Assembly: GCA_016931415.1 (NCBI GenBank)
Contig: JAFGEW010000050.1
Span: 1 to 61,448 of the forward strand
Direction of reading: 5' to 3'
Source: Verrucomicrobiota bacterium
Lineage (GTDB): Bacteria; Auribacterota; JABMQX01; JAFGEW01
Length of the DNA stretch: 61,448 nucleotides
The notes beneath the pieces were generated by a model, which made no database searches, was not told the origin of the DNA, and saw only the letters and a list, made by a program, of their open reading frames with translations. Every line of letters starts with the position of its first letter. Positions within the stretch are counted from its first letter, which is position 1. This document shows positions 29,625 to 38,791 of the stretch, one piece after another. Both the position numbers and the translations under genes were made by a program.

Positions 29625-30728
29625 ATGACGGACAAGCGCATCGAGAACGTGGCACGCGTGCTCGTCGGGTACTCGCTGCGGATCAAGAAGGGCGACCTCT
29701 TCGTTATCAGCGGCATCGACGAGGCAGCACCGTTGATCCGCGAGGTCTACAAGCAGGCGCTTCTCGAGGGCGCGCACGTGACCACGCTGGTCGGAATTGC
29801 CGGACTGCGCGAGCTTTTCTTCCAATACGCCAGGGACGACCAGCTTAAGCACCTGTCTCCCATGGCGCTGCACCGGGCCAAGACCATGACGGCCTACCTC
29901 GGGTTGGGCAATCTGCACAACACCAAGTCGCTCAGTGGCGTTGATCCGAAAAAGCAGGCGCTCGCCAGTCAGGTCGGCCTCCCGATCATGACCATTCTCG
30001 ACAAGCGCGAGAAGGCCGGCCGGTTCCGCTGGTGCACGACGATTTTCCCGACTCAGGCGCACGCGCAGGAGGCGTCGATGTCGCTGGCGGACTACGAGGA
30101 CTTCGTCTATGGCGCCTGCCTGGCCGGCAAACGCGACCCGGTGGTCGAGTGGAAGCGGATCTCGGCCGAGCAGGCGCGGCTGGTCAAGAAGCTCGGGAAG
30201 TTCAAGACCATGCGCGTCGTTGGCAAGGACACCGACCTGACCGTCGGTGTCGCCGGACGGAAGTGGGTCAACTGCGACGGCACGATGAACTTCCCCGACG
30301 GCGAGGTGTTCACCGGTCCGGTCGAGAACAGCGCCGAGGGCCGCATCCGGTTTTCCTTCCCGGCCATCGCCGGGGGGCGCGAGGTCGAGGACATCCGCCT
30401 CGAGTTCAGGAAGGGCAAGGTCGTCAAAGCGACGGCCGCCAAGGGGCAGGAGTACCTCGAAAAGATGATCGCCATCGATCCCGGCGCGACGCGCATCGGC
30501 GAGTTCGCCGTCGGGACCAACTACGGCATTACACGGTTCACCAAGGCGATCCTGTTCGACGAGAAGATCGGCGGAACGTGCCATCTCGCGCTGGGGCGCG
30601 GCTACGCCGAGTCCGGCTCGAAGAACAGGTCGGCCATCCACTGGGATATGATCTGCGACCTGCGCACCGACAGCGCCATCTACGCCGACGGCAAGATCAT
30701 CTACAAGAACGGCAAGTTTGTGATGTAG
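29625..30728 (+). CDS. M29-family aminopeptidase
   Basis: A 367-residue protein from MTDKRIENVARVLVG. It has the M29 (thermophilic aminopeptidase, AmpS/AmpT) pattern: FPDGEVFTGPVENSAEG with a metal-binding Glu, RIGEFAVGTNYG with the second Glu, CHLALGRGYAE with His/Tyr, and SAIHWDMICDLR with the His and Asp ligands. All expected ligand motifs are present. It removes N-terminal residues from peptides in the cytoplasm and uses two metal ions. The ATG at 29625 follows GAGAGG; an upstream start at 29580 is less likely. Confidence 0.92.
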   Translation: MTDKRIENVARVLVGYSLRIKKGDLFVISGIDEAAPLIREVYKQALLEGAHVTTLVGIAGLRELFFQYARDDQLKHLSPMALHRAKTMTAYLGLGNLHNTKSLSGVDPKKQALASQVGLPIMTILDKREKAGRFRWCTTIFPTQAHAQEASMSLADYEDFVYGACLAGKRDPVVEWKRISAEQARLVKKLGKFKTMRVVGKDTDLTVGVAGRKWVNCDGTMNFPDGEVFTGPVENSAEGRIRFSFPAIAGGREVEDIRLEFRKGKVVKATAAKGQEYLEKMIAIDPGATRIGEFAVGTNYGITRFTKAILFDEKIGGTCHLALGRGYAESGSKNRSAIHWDMICDLRTDSAIYADGKIIYKNGKFVM

Positions 30729-30833
30729 GGGAGGGGGCCGCAGACTGCACGGACGAACACCGATTCCCCGCGACGACGATCTGTGTTTGTCCGTGAGATC
30801 TGCGGCTGCTCCTGCTCTCGTGGGGAAAGGCGC

Positions 30834-31325
30834 ATGAACGTCCGTGATCCGAAAGACAAGATTCTCACGCGCGACGCACTGGTCGAAGCTGTGCGCGCGC
30901 TCAAGGCCGCCGGCAGGAAGATCGTTTTCACCAACGGCTGCTTCGATGTGCTCCACGTCGGCCACGTGCGCTGCCTGCGCGAGGCGCGCCTGCTGGGCGA
31001 CGCGCTGGTCGTCGGCCTCAACGCCGACTCGAGCGTGCGCGCGCTCAAAGGCCCCAACCGCCCGCTCCAGCACGAGTCCGAACGCGCCGAGATCCTTGCC
31101 TCGCTCGAATGCGTGGACTACGTGACGCTCTTCGCCGAGCAGACGCCGCTCGAACTGATCGGCGCCGTCGTGCCCGACGTGCTCGTCAAGGGCGGTGACT
31201 GGGCGCCCGATCAGATCGTCGGCCGCGAGATCGTCGAAGCCACCGGCGGACTCGTCACGTCTATCCCCGTCGTTACCGGACGCTCCTCGACCGATATCCT
31301 CACACGCCTTGACCTGGAGGAGTAG
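30834..31325 (+). CDS. rfaE2: D-glycero-beta-D-manno-heptose 1-phosphate adenylyltransferase (RfaE2 domain)
   Basis: A 163-residue stand-alone nucleotidyltransferase from [10 protein letters not shown]. The HxGH site is in [20 protein letters not shown], and [18 protein letters not shown] is the family's C-terminal signature. RSSTDIL, close to the usual STTxLI ending, is near the end. It makes ADP-heptose for lipopolysaccharide inner core, so the cell probably has an outer membrane with heptose. The kinase half (RfaE1) is not fused and not in the window. It converges on trxB across the 21-bp repeat array. Confidence 0.9.
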   Translation: MNVRDPKDKILTRDALVEAVRALKAAGRKIVFTNGCFDVLHVGHVRCLREARLLGDALVVGLNADSSVRALKGPNRPLQHESERAEILASLECVDYVTLFAEQTPLELIGAVVPDVLVKGGDWAPDQIVGREIVEATGGLVTSIPVVTGRSSTDILTRLDLEE

Positions 31326-31406
31326 GGGAGCGCCACCGGCCTTTTCCGGGTTGGTCTGCACGGATCTGTGCAGAGCTGTGGCCTAGTCCTGCGTGTTCTG
31401 CCAGCC

Positions 31407-31511
31407 TCACGGGCTTCTGAGCCAGCGTTACTGGCTTCCGAGCCAGCCTTACTGGCTTCCGAGCCAGCGTTACTGGCTTCCGAGCCAGCGTTACTGGCTT
31501 CCGAGCCAGCG
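31407..31511. repeat. 21-bp tandem repeat, five units, overlapping the trxB stop
   Basis: The unit TTACTGGCTTCCGAGCCAGCG occurs as 31428-31448, 31449-31469, 31470-31490 and 31491-31511, with at most one change per unit. A diverged copy is at 31407-31427. The last unit is the 3' end of trxB read on the minus strand, coding RWLGSQ and the stop. Each unit folds as CTGGCT/AGCCAG around CGGA, so the array is a row of identical small hairpins between convergent genes. It may work as a terminator. Confidence 0.9.
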
Positions 31512-32423
31512 TTCGGCGTCGAGCGCGGCTTGGCAGCCCATGCCGGCGGCGGTGACGGCTTGGCGGTAGGTGTGGTCGGCGACGTCGCCGGCGGCGAAGA
31601 CACCCTCGACGCTCGTGCGCGTGCCGGGCCCGGTGAGCTTGATGTAGCCGACCTCGTCGAGATCGAGCTGGTCTTTGAAGAGGTCGGTGTTCGGCTTATG
31701 GCCGACGGCGAGGAACAGGCCGTCGGCCTCGACCTGGCGTTCCTCGTTGGTCCTGACGTCCTTGAGGCGCAGGCCGGTCATCTGCTCGTCGCCGAGCACG
31801 TCGGTGACGACCGTGTTCCAGACGATCTCGAGCTTGGGGTTGTCGAACGCGCGCTGCTGCATGATCTTGGAGGCGCGTAGCTCGTCGCGCCGGTGGACGA
31901 GGTAGACCTTCGAGGCGAACTTGGTCAGGAAGGTCGCCTCCTCGACCGCTGAGTCGCCGCCGCCGACGACGTAGACGACCTTATTGCGGAAGAAGAAGGC
32001 GTCGCACGTCGCGCACGCCGACACGCCGTGGCCGCGCAGCCGCTGCTCATTCTCGAGCCCGAGCCACTTGGCCTGCGCGCCCGTGGCGATGATGAGTGCC
32101 CGGGCCTTGAGCGCCCCGTCGGTGGTCTCGATCGTGAACGGTCGCTGGGAGAGATCGACGCGCGTCGCGTCGCCTGCGATGAACCGCGTGTCGAAGCGCG
32201 CCGCCTGCTTCTTCATCACGGCCATGAGCTCGGGGCCCGTGATCCCTCCCTCGAAGCCGGGGTAGTTCTCGACTTCGGTTGTGATCATGAGCTGACCGCC
32301 GGCGTCGGCGCCCTCGACGAGCACGGGCGTCAGGTCGGCGCGCGCTGTGTAGATGGCCGCAGTCAGGCCCGCCGGTCCCGAACCGAGAATCACCACCTCA
32401 AGCACGCCGTTCGCTTCGCCCAT
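31491..32423 (-). CDS. trxB: thioredoxin reductase
   Basis: A 310-residue flavoprotein. The FAD loop is [20 protein letters not shown], the redox site is [11 protein letters not shown], the NADPH loop is [16 protein letters not shown] with [10 protein letters not shown], and the second FAD motif is [15 protein letters not shown]. It reduces thioredoxin (14979-15305) with NADPH. The last six codons plus stop are the template of the adjacent 21-bp repeat array. Confidence 0.97.
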   Translation of the reverse strand: MGEANGVLEVVILGSGPAGLTAAIYTARADLTPVLVEGADAGGQLMITTEVENYPGFEGGITGPELMAVMKKQAARFDTRFIAGDATRVDLSQRPFTIETTDGALKARALIIATGAQAKWLGLENEQRLRGHGVSACATCDAFFFRNKVVYVVGGGDSAVEEATFLTKFASKVYLVHRRDELRASKIMQQRAFDNPKLEIVWNTVVTDVLGDEQMTGLRLKDVRTNEERQVEADGLFLAVGHKPNTDLFKDQLDLDEVGYIKLTGPGTRTSVEGVFAAGDVADHTYRQAVTAAGMGCQAALDAERWLGSQ

Positions 32424-32612
32424 CGTCGCACTGCCTCCATTCTCCGGTTCAGGAACGCCGCATTATACATGCCCCGGGCGATGCAGACGCAGCCGCGCGG
32501 CAATCGCGCGGTTCGACGTCACATCCTGTCCGGGAATGCAGGGCGGAACCTCCCGGCTCCGCCGGAGCGTTCTGTCGGACGAGCATGCTGCCCGCCGACC
32601 TCTGTACGTCAC

Positions 32613-32888
32613 TCACGCCCTCTTGGCGGGCCTCCCTTCGGCCCTGAAGCTCGCCTTGCGCAGCCAGCCGATGATTCTGTTTCCCAGCCAGGAAAGGCCG
32701 ATCACGCCGAAGAACCACGCCACTGCGGCGAGGAAGATGCCTTCTGCCCCCATCAGGCAGAGCCCCCAGAAAACCAGGAGGGCTCCGGGGCCCGGCACAC
32801 CGGGCAAGCTCAACGCCAGCCCCACCACCAACAGAAACACCCCCGCGATGACAAGGGCTATCTTCTTGATGTGTTTGGTCAGGCTCAT
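32613..32888 (-). CDS. PGPGW-type putative transmembrane protein
   Basis: A 91-residue protein with a basic N-terminus, two hydrophobic segments and the motif SLPGVPGPGALLVFWGLCL, which matches the PGPGW transmembrane family except that Ala stands in place of Trp. Function of the family is unknown. It lies alone behind trxB. Confidence 0.65.
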   Translation of the reverse strand: MSLTKHIKKIALVIAGVFLLVVGLALSLPGVPGPGALLVFWGLCLMGAEGIFLAAVAWFFGVIGLSWLGNRIIGWLRKASFRAEGRPAKRA

Positions 32889-33288
32889 CTATGCCCTCAG
32901 GCGCATGCCGCCAATCAACCGATCTCGGCCGTGTCTCGAACGAGCACAGGCCCGGTGGCCATCCATCGCGGTCCTATCCCAAGTCACATGCAGACCCGCG
33001 ACGCGTTCTGCTGGCCGGGCTCGGAACAGGATGAGCGTAGCCCGGATCGTCCCGTGATGCAAGGAGACAGGCGCGCTTCATACGGCGCGCGCTGCGGCCG
33101 GACGCCGCATCCTGTCAAACAGGGATGGTGTACCCTGGCTTCATACGCCCAGTCCTCAAGACTGACACACGAAAGGCCCGCTCCCAGGTCGCCCCCACAG
33201 CGGCGGGCCACTGTTCCCCTCGTCGCTGTTGCGTTCGTTCCGGCTCGGACTCCACGGATCTGTTCGTGACGTACGGATCGAGCTTTCA
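32889..33288. other. intergenic region without recognised features
   Basis: About 400 GC-rich bases between two minus-strand genes. Frames in it are short and mutually overlapping, with no ribosome sites. I see no clear hairpin terminator, repeat or RNA gene. Confidence 0.5.
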
Positions 33289-35205
33289 TCAACCTTCTGA
33301 GGAGTCAGAACCGTAAACTCGCTGCAGATAGGCGCTGGAGATGTCGGCACGCCTCACGATGCCGATGACACGGTGATCGGGCGACCCGTCGACAACCGCA
33401 AGCGCGAGCCGGTCGGTCTGCGAAAAGAGCTCGAGGGCGCGGTCCAAGCGGTCGTCGGGCCGGAGCGGCGGAATATCGCTGCGCATGAGGTCTGCAGCGA
33501 TGATGGCGGAACCCACGGAGGGGAAGCGGGAGGCGAGGAGCACCTCTTCAAGGCTTACCATTCCGCAATACCGGCCATGCTCATCAGTTACAGGCAATCC
33601 GTGATATGAGGCCTCGGTCAGACGGGCTACCACGTCGGGCAGTCGGTCGCTCGCTCGCAGGGTTGGGACGTCTTGTTGCGAGCCGAGGAATCCCCTTACG
33701 TGCAATCCGGCGAGCACTTCACGGATGTAATCCCCCTGATGGGCTGGCGAGAGCGAACGGCTCTCGACTTGGGAGCTGTAGATGGATTGCTCGTCCGAAA
33801 GAAGGAAGGTGAGCACACAGACCCAGAGCGTGGGCAGCAAGAGACTGTAGTTGCCCGTCATCTCGCTCACGATGACCAGCGTGGAAAGGGGCGTCTTGGC
33901 AGCAGCGGCAAAAAAACCTGCCATGCCGACAATGACGAAACTCGACGGGCAAGGCACCAAGGTGGGCCAGAGAGAGTGGAGCAGAATGCCCAGTGCGCCG
34001 CCGCCACATCCCCCGATCACCATGGACGGGCCGAAAACGCCACCTGAACCGCCGCTGCCTATGGTCAAGCCCGTCGTAATGCTCTTGCCAAGGGCGACGA
34101 CAAGGAGGATGAGCGCGAAAAACAGGTCGGGACGGCCCTGCGCTGTGGTGGTCATGGCATTCTGGAGCGTCCCGTAACCGAATGAGAGCACCGCAAGGAC
34201 CCGCTCATCTTTGCCGAGCAGATAGAACGCCCCCAACCCAGCCAAGCCGGTTGCCAACGCGCCCACGGCCGGTTTCACGTGGCGCGGGAGTCTCAAGCGC
34301 CGGAACGCGCCGGTGATACCGTAGAAAGCCCTCGTGTAGAGCATCGCCAGGATCACGAGGAACAGGGCGAGCAGCAGATAGGCCAGAAGCTGCCGGGGAT
34401 CCCGGAAGCTCATCGCATCCGCGACCTCTGGGGGAAGCGTGAAGAGCGGTGTCCACCCGAAAACCAACGCGAACGTGCAGTAGGCTGTCGTGCTGGCCAG
34501 GGCGGCCGGCACGATGACTGACGTCTCGATATCCGAAGACCGATAGAGCACCTCGGCGGCGAACAGGGCGCCGGCGAGTGGTGCTCGGAAGATGGCCGCC
34601 ACGCCGGCCCCCATGCCGGCAGCCATCAAGACCCGGCAGTCGGCGGGCCGAAGCCGAAACAGGTTGCCCACAAAGGAGCCGAAGCCCGCGCCGATCTGTG
34701 CAATCGGTCCCTCTCGACCTCCGGAACCACCCGTGCCGATGGTCAGGGCGCTGGCAATGAGCTTCACCAGGGGCACTCGCGGCCGGATGCTCCCTTGCCG
34801 GTGATGAAACGCGGCAATGGCCGCATCCGTACCGTGCCCTTCGGCTTCAGGGGCCAAGGTGTACACCAACAACCCGGTGAGAATGCCACCCACTGTCGGA
34901 ATCAGCAAGAGCGTCCACGCACGAAAGGGCTGCTGCGTTTCCGCCAGGAGCGGTGGCTCTCCTCCCGGATGCTCGGGGCGGTAACCGGCACCGGCATCAA
35001 GCGCGTAGTGCACGACGACATGGCAACCGGCATAGAACGCGATTGCCCCCAGCCCGGCGACGACTCCCACGACCAGAGCGAGCCCCAGGACGCGGACTTG
35101 AGGGCGAAGGCGCTTCTGACTCAGTTCCCAAAACTCCGGGAACCAACGAAGCGGGTGCGAAGAGACCGAAGGGGGCTGGGAAGAACCACTTGCCATACGG
35201 CACAC
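33289..35205 (-). CDS. ClC-family chloride channel/antiporter with C-terminal CBS pair
   Basis: A 638-residue protein. The ClC core spans about residues 35-460 with around 12 membrane helices. Its signatures are GTGGSGGREGPIAQIG (the gating Glu in GREGP) and IGSGGSGGVFGPSMVIGG. Two CBS domains follow at about 500-625 (VPTLRASDRLPDVVARLTEA and IPPLRPDDRLDRALELFSQT) and probably bind adenine nucleotides to regulate transport. It moves chloride, possibly in exchange for protons. The start could also be the Met four codons in. No operon partner. Confidence 0.92.
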   Translation of the reverse strand: MCRMASGSSQPPSVSSHPLRWFPEFWELSQKRLRPQVRVLGLALVVGVVAGLGAIAFYAGCHVVVHYALDAGAGYRPEHPGGEPPLLAETQQPFRAWTLLLIPTVGGILTGLLVYTLAPEAEGHGTDAAIAAFHHRQGSIRPRVPLVKLIASALTIGTGGSGGREGPIAQIGAGFGSFVGNLFRLRPADCRVLMAAGMGAGVAAIFRAPLAGALFAAEVLYRSSDIETSVIVPAALASTTAYCTFALVFGWTPLFTLPPEVADAMSFRDPRQLLAYLLLALFLVILAMLYTRAFYGITGAFRRLRLPRHVKPAVGALATGLAGLGAFYLLGKDERVLAVLSFGYGTLQNAMTTTAQGRPDLFFALILLVVALGKSITTGLTIGSGGSGGVFGPSMVIGGCGGGALGILLHSLWPTLVPCPSSFVIVGMAGFFAAAAKTPLSTLVIVSEMTGNYSLLLPTLWVCVLTFLLSDEQSIYSSQVESRSLSPAHQGDYIREVLAGLHVRGFLGSQQDVPTLRASDRLPDVVARLTEASYHGLPVTDEHGRYCGMVSLEEVLLASRFPSVGSAIIAADLMRSDIPPLRPDDRLDRALELFSQTDRLALAVVDGSPDHRVIGIVRRADISSAYLQRVYGSDSSEG

Positions 35206-35681
35206 AACCTGTCGTCTAGAGCCAACCTGTTAGTCGCAGCTGTCGCTGCCGCGAACATCACGCTGGGCCGCGGCGGCACTCAGAGGGAGTAGACCCGACT
35301 CCGAAGACCTCGCGGCCCATTGTCTTCGGCCAGCAACTGCCTGCCAGCCGACCACTACCCATCATGGACCAAGTTCGCTCCGTCAAGCAAGCAGCGCAAT
35401 CCTATTACACAATCTTTGGTACTCCACAAATCCTCCGGTGGTACAAACATGATACGGTCGCCGACTCACAGAGGGCCGCTGGCCGAAGAGATCGAGACTC
35501 CCGGCCTGGTTCCCGAGTTGCGCGAACAGCCATCGTGCAGGGACGGTCCGCACGGCGGCGGCTGGCCGCAGGTGCTTGGCTTGGGAACGCCAGCGCCCCC
35601 CTCGGCTGAGCCGGTCCTTGCATCCGGCAGGGCCGCCTGCTAGCGTAGTTCGACGTCAGACGACAACGACGAAAGGCGAGC
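35206..35681. other. intergenic region between divergent genes
   Basis: About 476 bases. The stretch near 35395-35460 is clearly AT-richer than the surroundings and probably holds the promoters of the divergent genes at 35205 and 35682, but I cannot point to a convincing -35/-10 pair. No gene, repeat or RNA recognised. Confidence 0.4.
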
Positions 35682-36215
35682 ATGTCCAGCGACCAACGCG
35701 GCGATGAACGCGACGACGAACGCGCTCAAGACCAAGAGCCCTTCACCGGGAAGAGCGAGGCGCCATCGGCTGATGACGCCGAGGAGCGGGTTCTTGCCGA
35801 GTGGCGTATCCACCTCTTCATGCGCGATGTGCGCAAGAGCATCATCGCCACGGTGGGCTGCACTGCAGTCCTGGTGCTGCTCTCGTTCTCGCTCAGGAGC
35901 GCGTTGCTCACGATCCTGGGAGCATTCATCCTGTTTGGCTCGCTGTCGGACCTGTACCTGCCTATCACGTTCCGTTTGACAACCCGAGGCGCCTTCTATG
36001 ATAACGTCATCTTCAGGAAGCGGATGGTCTGGGACGACGTCCGTGCCGCGTATATCTCCGGCATCGGCGTCAAGCTGAGCCCGTTCTCCGCGCCAACTAG
36101 GCGCGAGGCGTTTCGGGGTATTTTGCTGCGTTTCTCAGGCCTCGACGCGGCGGTGCCGGGCAACCGCGATCAGGTTGTCCAGATCGTCAAGGAACGGGCC
36201 ACCAAGAGGCGTTAG
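35682..36215 (+). CDS. membrane protein, bacterial PH-domain-like
   Basis: A 177-residue protein with a hydrophilic, acidic N-terminus of about 50 residues, two hydrophobic helices at about 57-95, and a C-terminal domain with a PH-like reading (FRLTTRGAFYDNVIFRKRMVWDDVRAAYI). It ends in a basic tail. The next gene begins one base after its stop, so the two are probably coupled. Function unknown. Confidence 0.6.
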   Translation: MSSDQRGDERDDERAQDQEPFTGKSEAPSADDAEERVLAEWRIHLFMRDVRKSIIATVGCTAVLVLLSFSLRSALLTILGAFILFGSLSDLYLPITFRLTTRGAFYDNVIFRKRMVWDDVRAAYISGIGVKLSPFSAPTRREAFRGILLRFSGLDAAVPGNRDQVVQIVKERATKRR

Positions 36216-36216
36216 T

Positions 36217-36603
36217 ATGCTGTACGACGACTCCGAGACGGTAGACTGGTCCGAGACAATCGAGAAAGTCGCCACGAAGATCTCGACCATGGGCATCGAG
36301 TTGCCCGCTGTCCTCATGCTGGAGGCGCACAAACCGCTGACGTTTTTCGCCAATCAGGGGCTTGTCTTCCTCACGCCCATCCTCTATCCGCTGTTCGGGA
36401 GCAAGACCGAGCGCGCCGCCAAGTTCTTCGAGAAGCGCGAGAACGTCGAGCAGCTCATCCGGCGCATCGAAGAGAAGGCCGAGGAGCGCAGCCAGCAGGA
36501 ACGCGCCGCCCGCGCCATGCGCCGCGAACACAGACGCGCCCGGAAAGCCCGGCGCGCCACACGGCCCAAGGGCAAGTCCGACGGCACGTGGGAGAAGCTC
36601 TAG
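36217..36603 (+). CDS. hypothetical protein with a basic coiled C-terminus
   Basis: A 128-residue protein starting one base after the preceding stop. The middle is hydrophobic (FFANQGLVFLTPILYPLFG at about 48-66). From residue 75 on it is helical and strongly charged, ending in a run of Arg/Lys/Ala. It is probably membrane-associated. No family recognised; it may work with the PH-like membrane protein upstream. Confidence 0.55.
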   Translation: MLYDDSETVDWSETIEKVATKISTMGIELPAVLMLEAHKPLTFFANQGLVFLTPILYPLFGSKTERAAKFFEKRENVEQLIRRIEEKAEERSQQERAARAMRREHRRARKARRATRPKGKSDGTWEKL

Positions 36604-36700
36604 CGAGGTGCTTCCAGCCTTGCTCGTGTGCCTGACGAAATCGCTCGTTGAGGCAATAACCTCCCCGAGGGCAGTTCCTGCAAAAAGGGCAAAAATCGGG

Positions 36701-36729
36701 TTGACACCCGCGCCGGCAACGGGTAAAAA
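36701..36729 (+). promoter_or_regulatory. sigma-70-type promoter for rplM-rpsI
   Basis: TTGACA at 36701-36706 is a perfect -35 box. A 17-base spacer leads to TAAAAA at 36724-36729 as the -10 box (4 of 6). The rplM start lies about 45 bases downstream. Confidence 0.65.
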
Positions 36730-36773
36730 CGTGGCTTCGTTCTCACGGCAATGTGTACTCAGTCGAGATGAGC

Positions 36774-37205
36774 ATGAAAACGTACATGGCCAAACCGGCC
36801 GATGTCGTTGACAAGAAGTGGTTCGTGGTGGACGCCGCGGGCAAGACGCTCGGCCGCCTGGCTACCGTCCTGGCCGACACGCTGCGCGGCAAGCGCAAGC
36901 CGACGTTTACGCCACACGTCGACACCGGCGACTTCGTCATCGTCATCAACGCCGAGAAAGTGCAAGTAACCGGGCGCAAGGCCGAACTGAAGGAATACGA
37001 TACGTACTCCGGATGGCCGAGCGGGCGCAAAGTGCGCACGTATAACCAGGTCATGGCCAAGCACCCGACGCGGATAATCGAGCACGCGGTGCGCGGTATG
37101 CTGCCGCGTAATACGTTGGGCCGGACGATGTTCCGCAAACTCAAGGTCTACGCCGGGCCCGAGCATCCGCACGAGGCACAGAAGCCCGAACCGTTGGAGG
37201 TCTGA
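36774..37205 (+). CDS. rplM: 50S ribosomal protein L13
   Basis: A 143-residue protein from [16 protein letters not shown], the standard L13 start (ATGs at 36768 and 36753 lie just upstream). It has [20 protein letters not shown] and the C-terminal signature [22 protein letters not shown]. Part of the large ribosomal subunit. rpsI follows 7 bases on, the conserved rplM-rpsI operon. Confidence 0.97.
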   Translation: MKTYMAKPADVVDKKWFVVDAAGKTLGRLATVLADTLRGKRKPTFTPHVDTGDFVIVINAEKVQVTGRKAELKEYDTYSGWPSGRKVRTYNQVMAKHPTRIIEHAVRGMLPRNTLGRTMFRKLKVYAGPEHPHEAQKPEPLEV

Positions 37206-37212
37206 GCACACG

Positions 37213-37617
37213 ATGGGTCCTCAAGGGACACGAGAGGAATACGTCGCCACCGGGCGCCGCAAGACGTCGGTGGCTTCCGTCCGTCTTCGGCCTGGCGCCG
37301 GCCGCGTCAAGGTCAACGGCCGCGAGGCCCAGGAATACTTCAACACGACCATCCTTATGAGCAAGGCGATGTCACCGCTTGATGCCGTCGGCATGACCAG
37401 CCGGTTCGACATCGTGGCCCGCATCCGCGGGGGCGGCATCACGGGCCAGTCGGGCGCGTTCCGCCACGGCTTGGCCAAGGCGCTCACCCTGTTCGATCCG
37501 GCGCTCCGAGGCCAGCTCAAGCAGCTCGGCTTCCTCACCCGCGACCCGCGGATGAAGGAGCGAAAGAAATACGGGCAGCCGGGCGCCAGGGCCCGCTTCC
37601 AGTTCTCCAAGCGTTAA
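37213..37617 (+). CDS. rpsI: 30S ribosomal protein S9
   Basis: A 134-residue protein with YVATGRRKTSVASVRLRPG, the S9 signature GGGITGQSGAFRHGLAKAL and the C-terminal tail KKYGQPGARARFQFSKR that reaches the ribosomal P site. Full length. It is the last gene of the two-gene ribosomal operon and is followed by a terminator. Confidence 0.97.
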   Translation: MGPQGTREEYVATGRRKTSVASVRLRPGAGRVKVNGREAQEYFNTTILMSKAMSPLDAVGMTSRFDIVARIRGGGITGQSGAFRHGLAKALTLFDPALRGQLKQLGFLTRDPRMKERKKYGQPGARARFQFSKR

Positions 37618-37663
37618 GGAGTCTACCGACGGAGTAAACCGACAACCGATTGGAGAACGTGAG

Positions 37664-37693
37664 AAGCAGAAGGCCCGGCCTTCTGCTTTTTCG
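37664..37693 (+). terminator. rho-independent terminator after rpsI
   Basis: A perfect 10-bp stem, AGCAGAAGGC with GCCTTCTGCT, encloses a 3-base loop and is followed by TTTTTCG. It lies 47 bases after the rpsI stop. Confidence 0.88.
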
Positions 37694-37722
37694 TTTCGAC
37701 GAGCAGCCCCGGGGTCTATAAT
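37694..37722 (+). promoter_or_regulatory. possible promoter of the hydrolase/argCJ operon
   Basis: A perfect TATAAT is at 37717-37722, directly after the rpsI terminator. The hexamer 17 bases upstream, TTTCGA at 37694-37699, matches only 3 of 6 -35 positions. It is the only -10-like box before the long biosynthetic run. Confidence 0.45.
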
Positions 37723-37749
37723 GAAAGCTTGTCACCATCGTGGCAGCTT

Positions 37750-38787
37750 GTGCGGGGTACGTGCTACCTGGACACCAACGACGTGTTTGACCGTTTCCGA
37801 TCTGAAACAGAGCTCTTTGACGAACACTGGCTAGGCGACGGGCCACAAAGCCGCACGCTCGAGCTCGAGAGCCCGGAGGGCCCTGTCCGCATCCGCTACT
37901 GGGACAGCGGCCAGGACCATCCGGAACAAGTGTCAGGCCGGGTTCCTCTCGTTCTGACGCACGGGCTGTTCGACTCGAAGCGCGCGTGGCGCTACGTGTG
38001 GGCGGCGCTCGCGAAGCGTTCTCGGCTCGTGGCGCCCGATCTGCCCGGCATGGGGCTGAGCGACAAGCCGAGGCTCAAGCACCTGCCGAGGGCCGAGCGG
38101 TACTCGCCGCAGTGGCTGGCCGGGATGCTTGCGCGCATCGTCGAGGCCGCGGGTGGGCTCGACGAGTTCGTGCTCGTCGGCCACTCGTTCGGCGGGGCGA
38201 TCTCGCTGCTGGCGCTTATGGACGAGTCGTTCGCGCGGCGGGTCCGGGGCCTCGTGCTCATTGCGGCGGCCGGCTACCCGCAGCGGCTCCCGCCGTTCGC
38301 AGCCCGCTACCAGGGGTGGCGCGGCGCGCTGTTGGCGTGCCCGCTCTGGCACGACCGGCTGGCGGCGTGGGCGCTGCCGCACGGCTGGGCGGAACACGGT
38401 GTCGAGGCCGCCTTCCGGCTCTGCGTGCACAACCTCGACGCGGTGCCGCGCGAGGCGCTCGAGGCCTCGTTCAAGTCCGTGTTGAGCCCGGGCTTCGCGT
38501 ACGCGGCGCGGCACATCGCGCGGCGTCTTGTGCCGAAGGACCACGCGGCGCTTGTCGAGCGGTTCCACGAGGTCACGCTGCCGACGCTCGTGCTCTGGGG
38601 GCGCAACGACCGAGTCGTGCCGCCCGAGCATGCCGAGCGGTTCGGCCGCGACTTGGCGAACGCGCGCGTTGTGACGTTCGACGCCTGCGGCCATTGGCCG
38701 CAATACGAGAAAGCCCACGAGACGGCGCACGAGATAGAGCGCTTTGTCGGACAACTGGATGGGGCCGGCGGCCCCGCTGGAGAATAG
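37750..38787 (+). CDS. alpha/beta hydrolase
   Basis: About 345 residues. The fold is clear: oxyanion segment VLTHGLFDSKRAW, nucleophile elbow VLVGHSFGGAIS, acid in LWGRNDRVVPPEH and catalytic His in DACGHWPQYEKAHE. The substrate is unknown; the sequence is most like esterase/C-C hydrolase types. The start is uncertain: a TTG at 37729, GTGs at 37750 and 37783 and no clear ribosome site. The possible promoter at 37694-37722 argues against the TTG. The argC start follows 4 bases after its stop, so it heads the arginine operon, with no evident reason. Confidence 0.82.
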   Translation: MRGTCYLDTNDVFDRFRSETELFDEHWLGDGPQSRTLELESPEGPVRIRYWDSGQDHPEQVSGRVPLVLTHGLFDSKRAWRYVWAALAKRSRLVAPDLPGMGLSDKPRLKHLPRAERYSPQWLAGMLARIVEAAGGLDEFVLVGHSFGGAISLLALMDESFARRVRGLVLIAAAGYPQRLPPFAARYQGWRGALLACPLWHDRLAAWALPHGWAEHGVEAAFRLCVHNLDAVPREALEASFKSVLSPGFAYAARHIARRLVPKDHAALVERFHEVTLPTLVLWGRNDRVVPPEHAERFGRDLANARVVTFDACGHWPQYEKAHETAHEIERFVGQLDGAGGPAGE

Positions 38788-38791
38788 GGAC

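Noticed and set aside
29502-31361. Minus-strand frame of 619 codons across the M29 peptidase and rfaE2
   Set aside because: It spans two real genes and the gap between them, and shows the shadow composition.
31407-31511. Repeat array considered as CRISPR
   Set aside because: Units are contiguous with no spacers, are only 21 bp and overlap the trxB coding end; no cas gene is present.
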